Positions 5,569 through 5,966 of a stretch of DNA of 5,966 bases are shown piece after piece. The notes beneath the pieces are model-generated. The model worked only from the letters and a program-made list of their open reading frames with translations. It searched no databases and was not told the DNA's origin. A program made the position numbers and the translations under genes. The number at the start of each line of letters is the position of its first letter. Within the stretch, counting starts at the first letter, position 1. The stretch lies in assembly GCA_017989935.1 (NCBI GenBank), contig JAGNOY010000141.1:1-5966 (forward strand), in the 5' to 3' direction. This DNA is from Chitinophagaceae bacterium. Lineage in GTDB: Bacteria > Bacteroidota > Bacteroidia > Chitinophagales > Chitinophagaceae.

Positions 5569-5966
5569 ATGATACTCTACTTCTTAAAATCCACGATGCT
5601 CTTAGGCATGTTTTATGTCTTGTACATGTTTGCCCTAAGAAATACCAAATCATTTACTTGGAACAGACTTTATTTATTAATCACCTCTTTTCTTGCTTTA
5701 TTTATTCCACTGCTGCCTACTGCGACTTTCCTAAAAAAAGCAGTCTTAGACCAAGCACCTAAACCGCTAGCCATTACCCTAGATACTTTTTATGTGTATG
5801 CTGGTCAAATACAAACCAAAGAATTAAATTATGCCAAAATATTTTTGGGCATTTATGTAGTAGGACTTATTTGGGGCGCATTAAGAATGATTTTAGGTTT
5901 TATCGTCATTCATAGAGTAAAAATAGGAGCCCGCTTAGACAAGATCAACAAAGATTTAATTTACTT
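5569..5966 (+). CDS. M56/BlaR1-like membrane metallopeptidase, N-terminal part (cut by window edge)
   Basis: I translated 132 codons from the ATG at 5569; the frame stays open to the right edge. The N-terminus (MILYFLKSTMLLGMFYVLYM, residues 1-20) followed by a second hydrophobic helix (about 33-52, after TWNRLYLL) is characteristic of Bacteroidota M56/BlaR1-type proteins. A third membrane segment spans about 91-114 (IFLGIYVVGLIWGALRMILG). Between helices two and three is a roughly 40-residue segment, presumably extracytoplasmic. The zinc-binding HEXXH motif and any C-terminal sensor or carboxypeptidase-like domain would lie beyond the window, so catalytic competence cannot be judged. Family proteins sense an external signal and trigger cleavage of the partner BlaI repressor. 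The gene begins four bases after the repressor stop codon, as expected for such a two-gene switch. The call rests on the helix pattern, the N-terminal resemblance and the neighbour. Confidence 0.85.
   Translation, partial: MILYFLKSTMLLGMFYVLYMFALRNTKSFTWNRLYLLITSFLALFIPLLPTATFLKKAVLDQAPKPLAITLDTFYVYAGQIQTKELNYAKIFLGIYVVGLIWGALRMILGFIVIHRVKIGARLDKINKDLIY

Overview
The window looks like a chromosomal segment of a member of the Bacteroidota. The reasons are its AT-rich genes, start codons without Shine-Dalgarno sequences, a promoter matching the TTTG / TAnnTTTG type of that phylum, and the gene families present: DUF3857 transglutaminase-like envelope proteins, a short LpxL-like acyltransferase, and a BlaI repressor paired with an M56 membrane peptidase. 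The genus cannot be named from the sequence.

Layout: positions 1-3725 hold two tandem minus-strand genes for exported DUF3857/transglutaminase-like proteins, separated by 11 bases and probably one operon. The promoter-proximal gene (1818-3725) keeps a complete Cys-His-Asp triad. The distal gene (1-1806, cut by the left edge) has the same architecture but has lost the catalytic Cys and His, so it looks like a non-catalytic partner. A divergent intergenic region (3726-3877) with a self-complementary TAAATTTA box separates this operon from a plus-strand LpxL/HtrB-type acyltransferase (3878-4741), likely involved in lipid A or another membrane lipid.

Positions 4742-5201 are non-coding. They hold a probable terminator for the acyltransferase (4864-4897), an unusually GC-rich 118-base element able to fold into a long nested hairpin (4936-5053), and a compact regulatory region in which three ACTAA-N4-TTAGT dyads cover a Bacteroidota-type promoter. 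That promoter drives a BlaI/MecI/CopY-family repressor (5202-5564), followed after 4 bases by the start of an M56/BlaR1-like membrane metallopeptidase (5569 to the right edge).

How the genes work together: the repressor and peptidase form a sensor-repressor switch that very probably autoregulates through the three dyads; its stimulus and other targets are not visible. The acyltransferase and the two exported proteins point to envelope functions, but nothing in the sequence links them mechanistically. No RNA genes, CRISPR arrays or insertion-sequence transposases were seen. No wholly new system is evident; the most unusual items are the catalytically dead transglutaminase paralogue, the triple operator and the GC-rich structured element.
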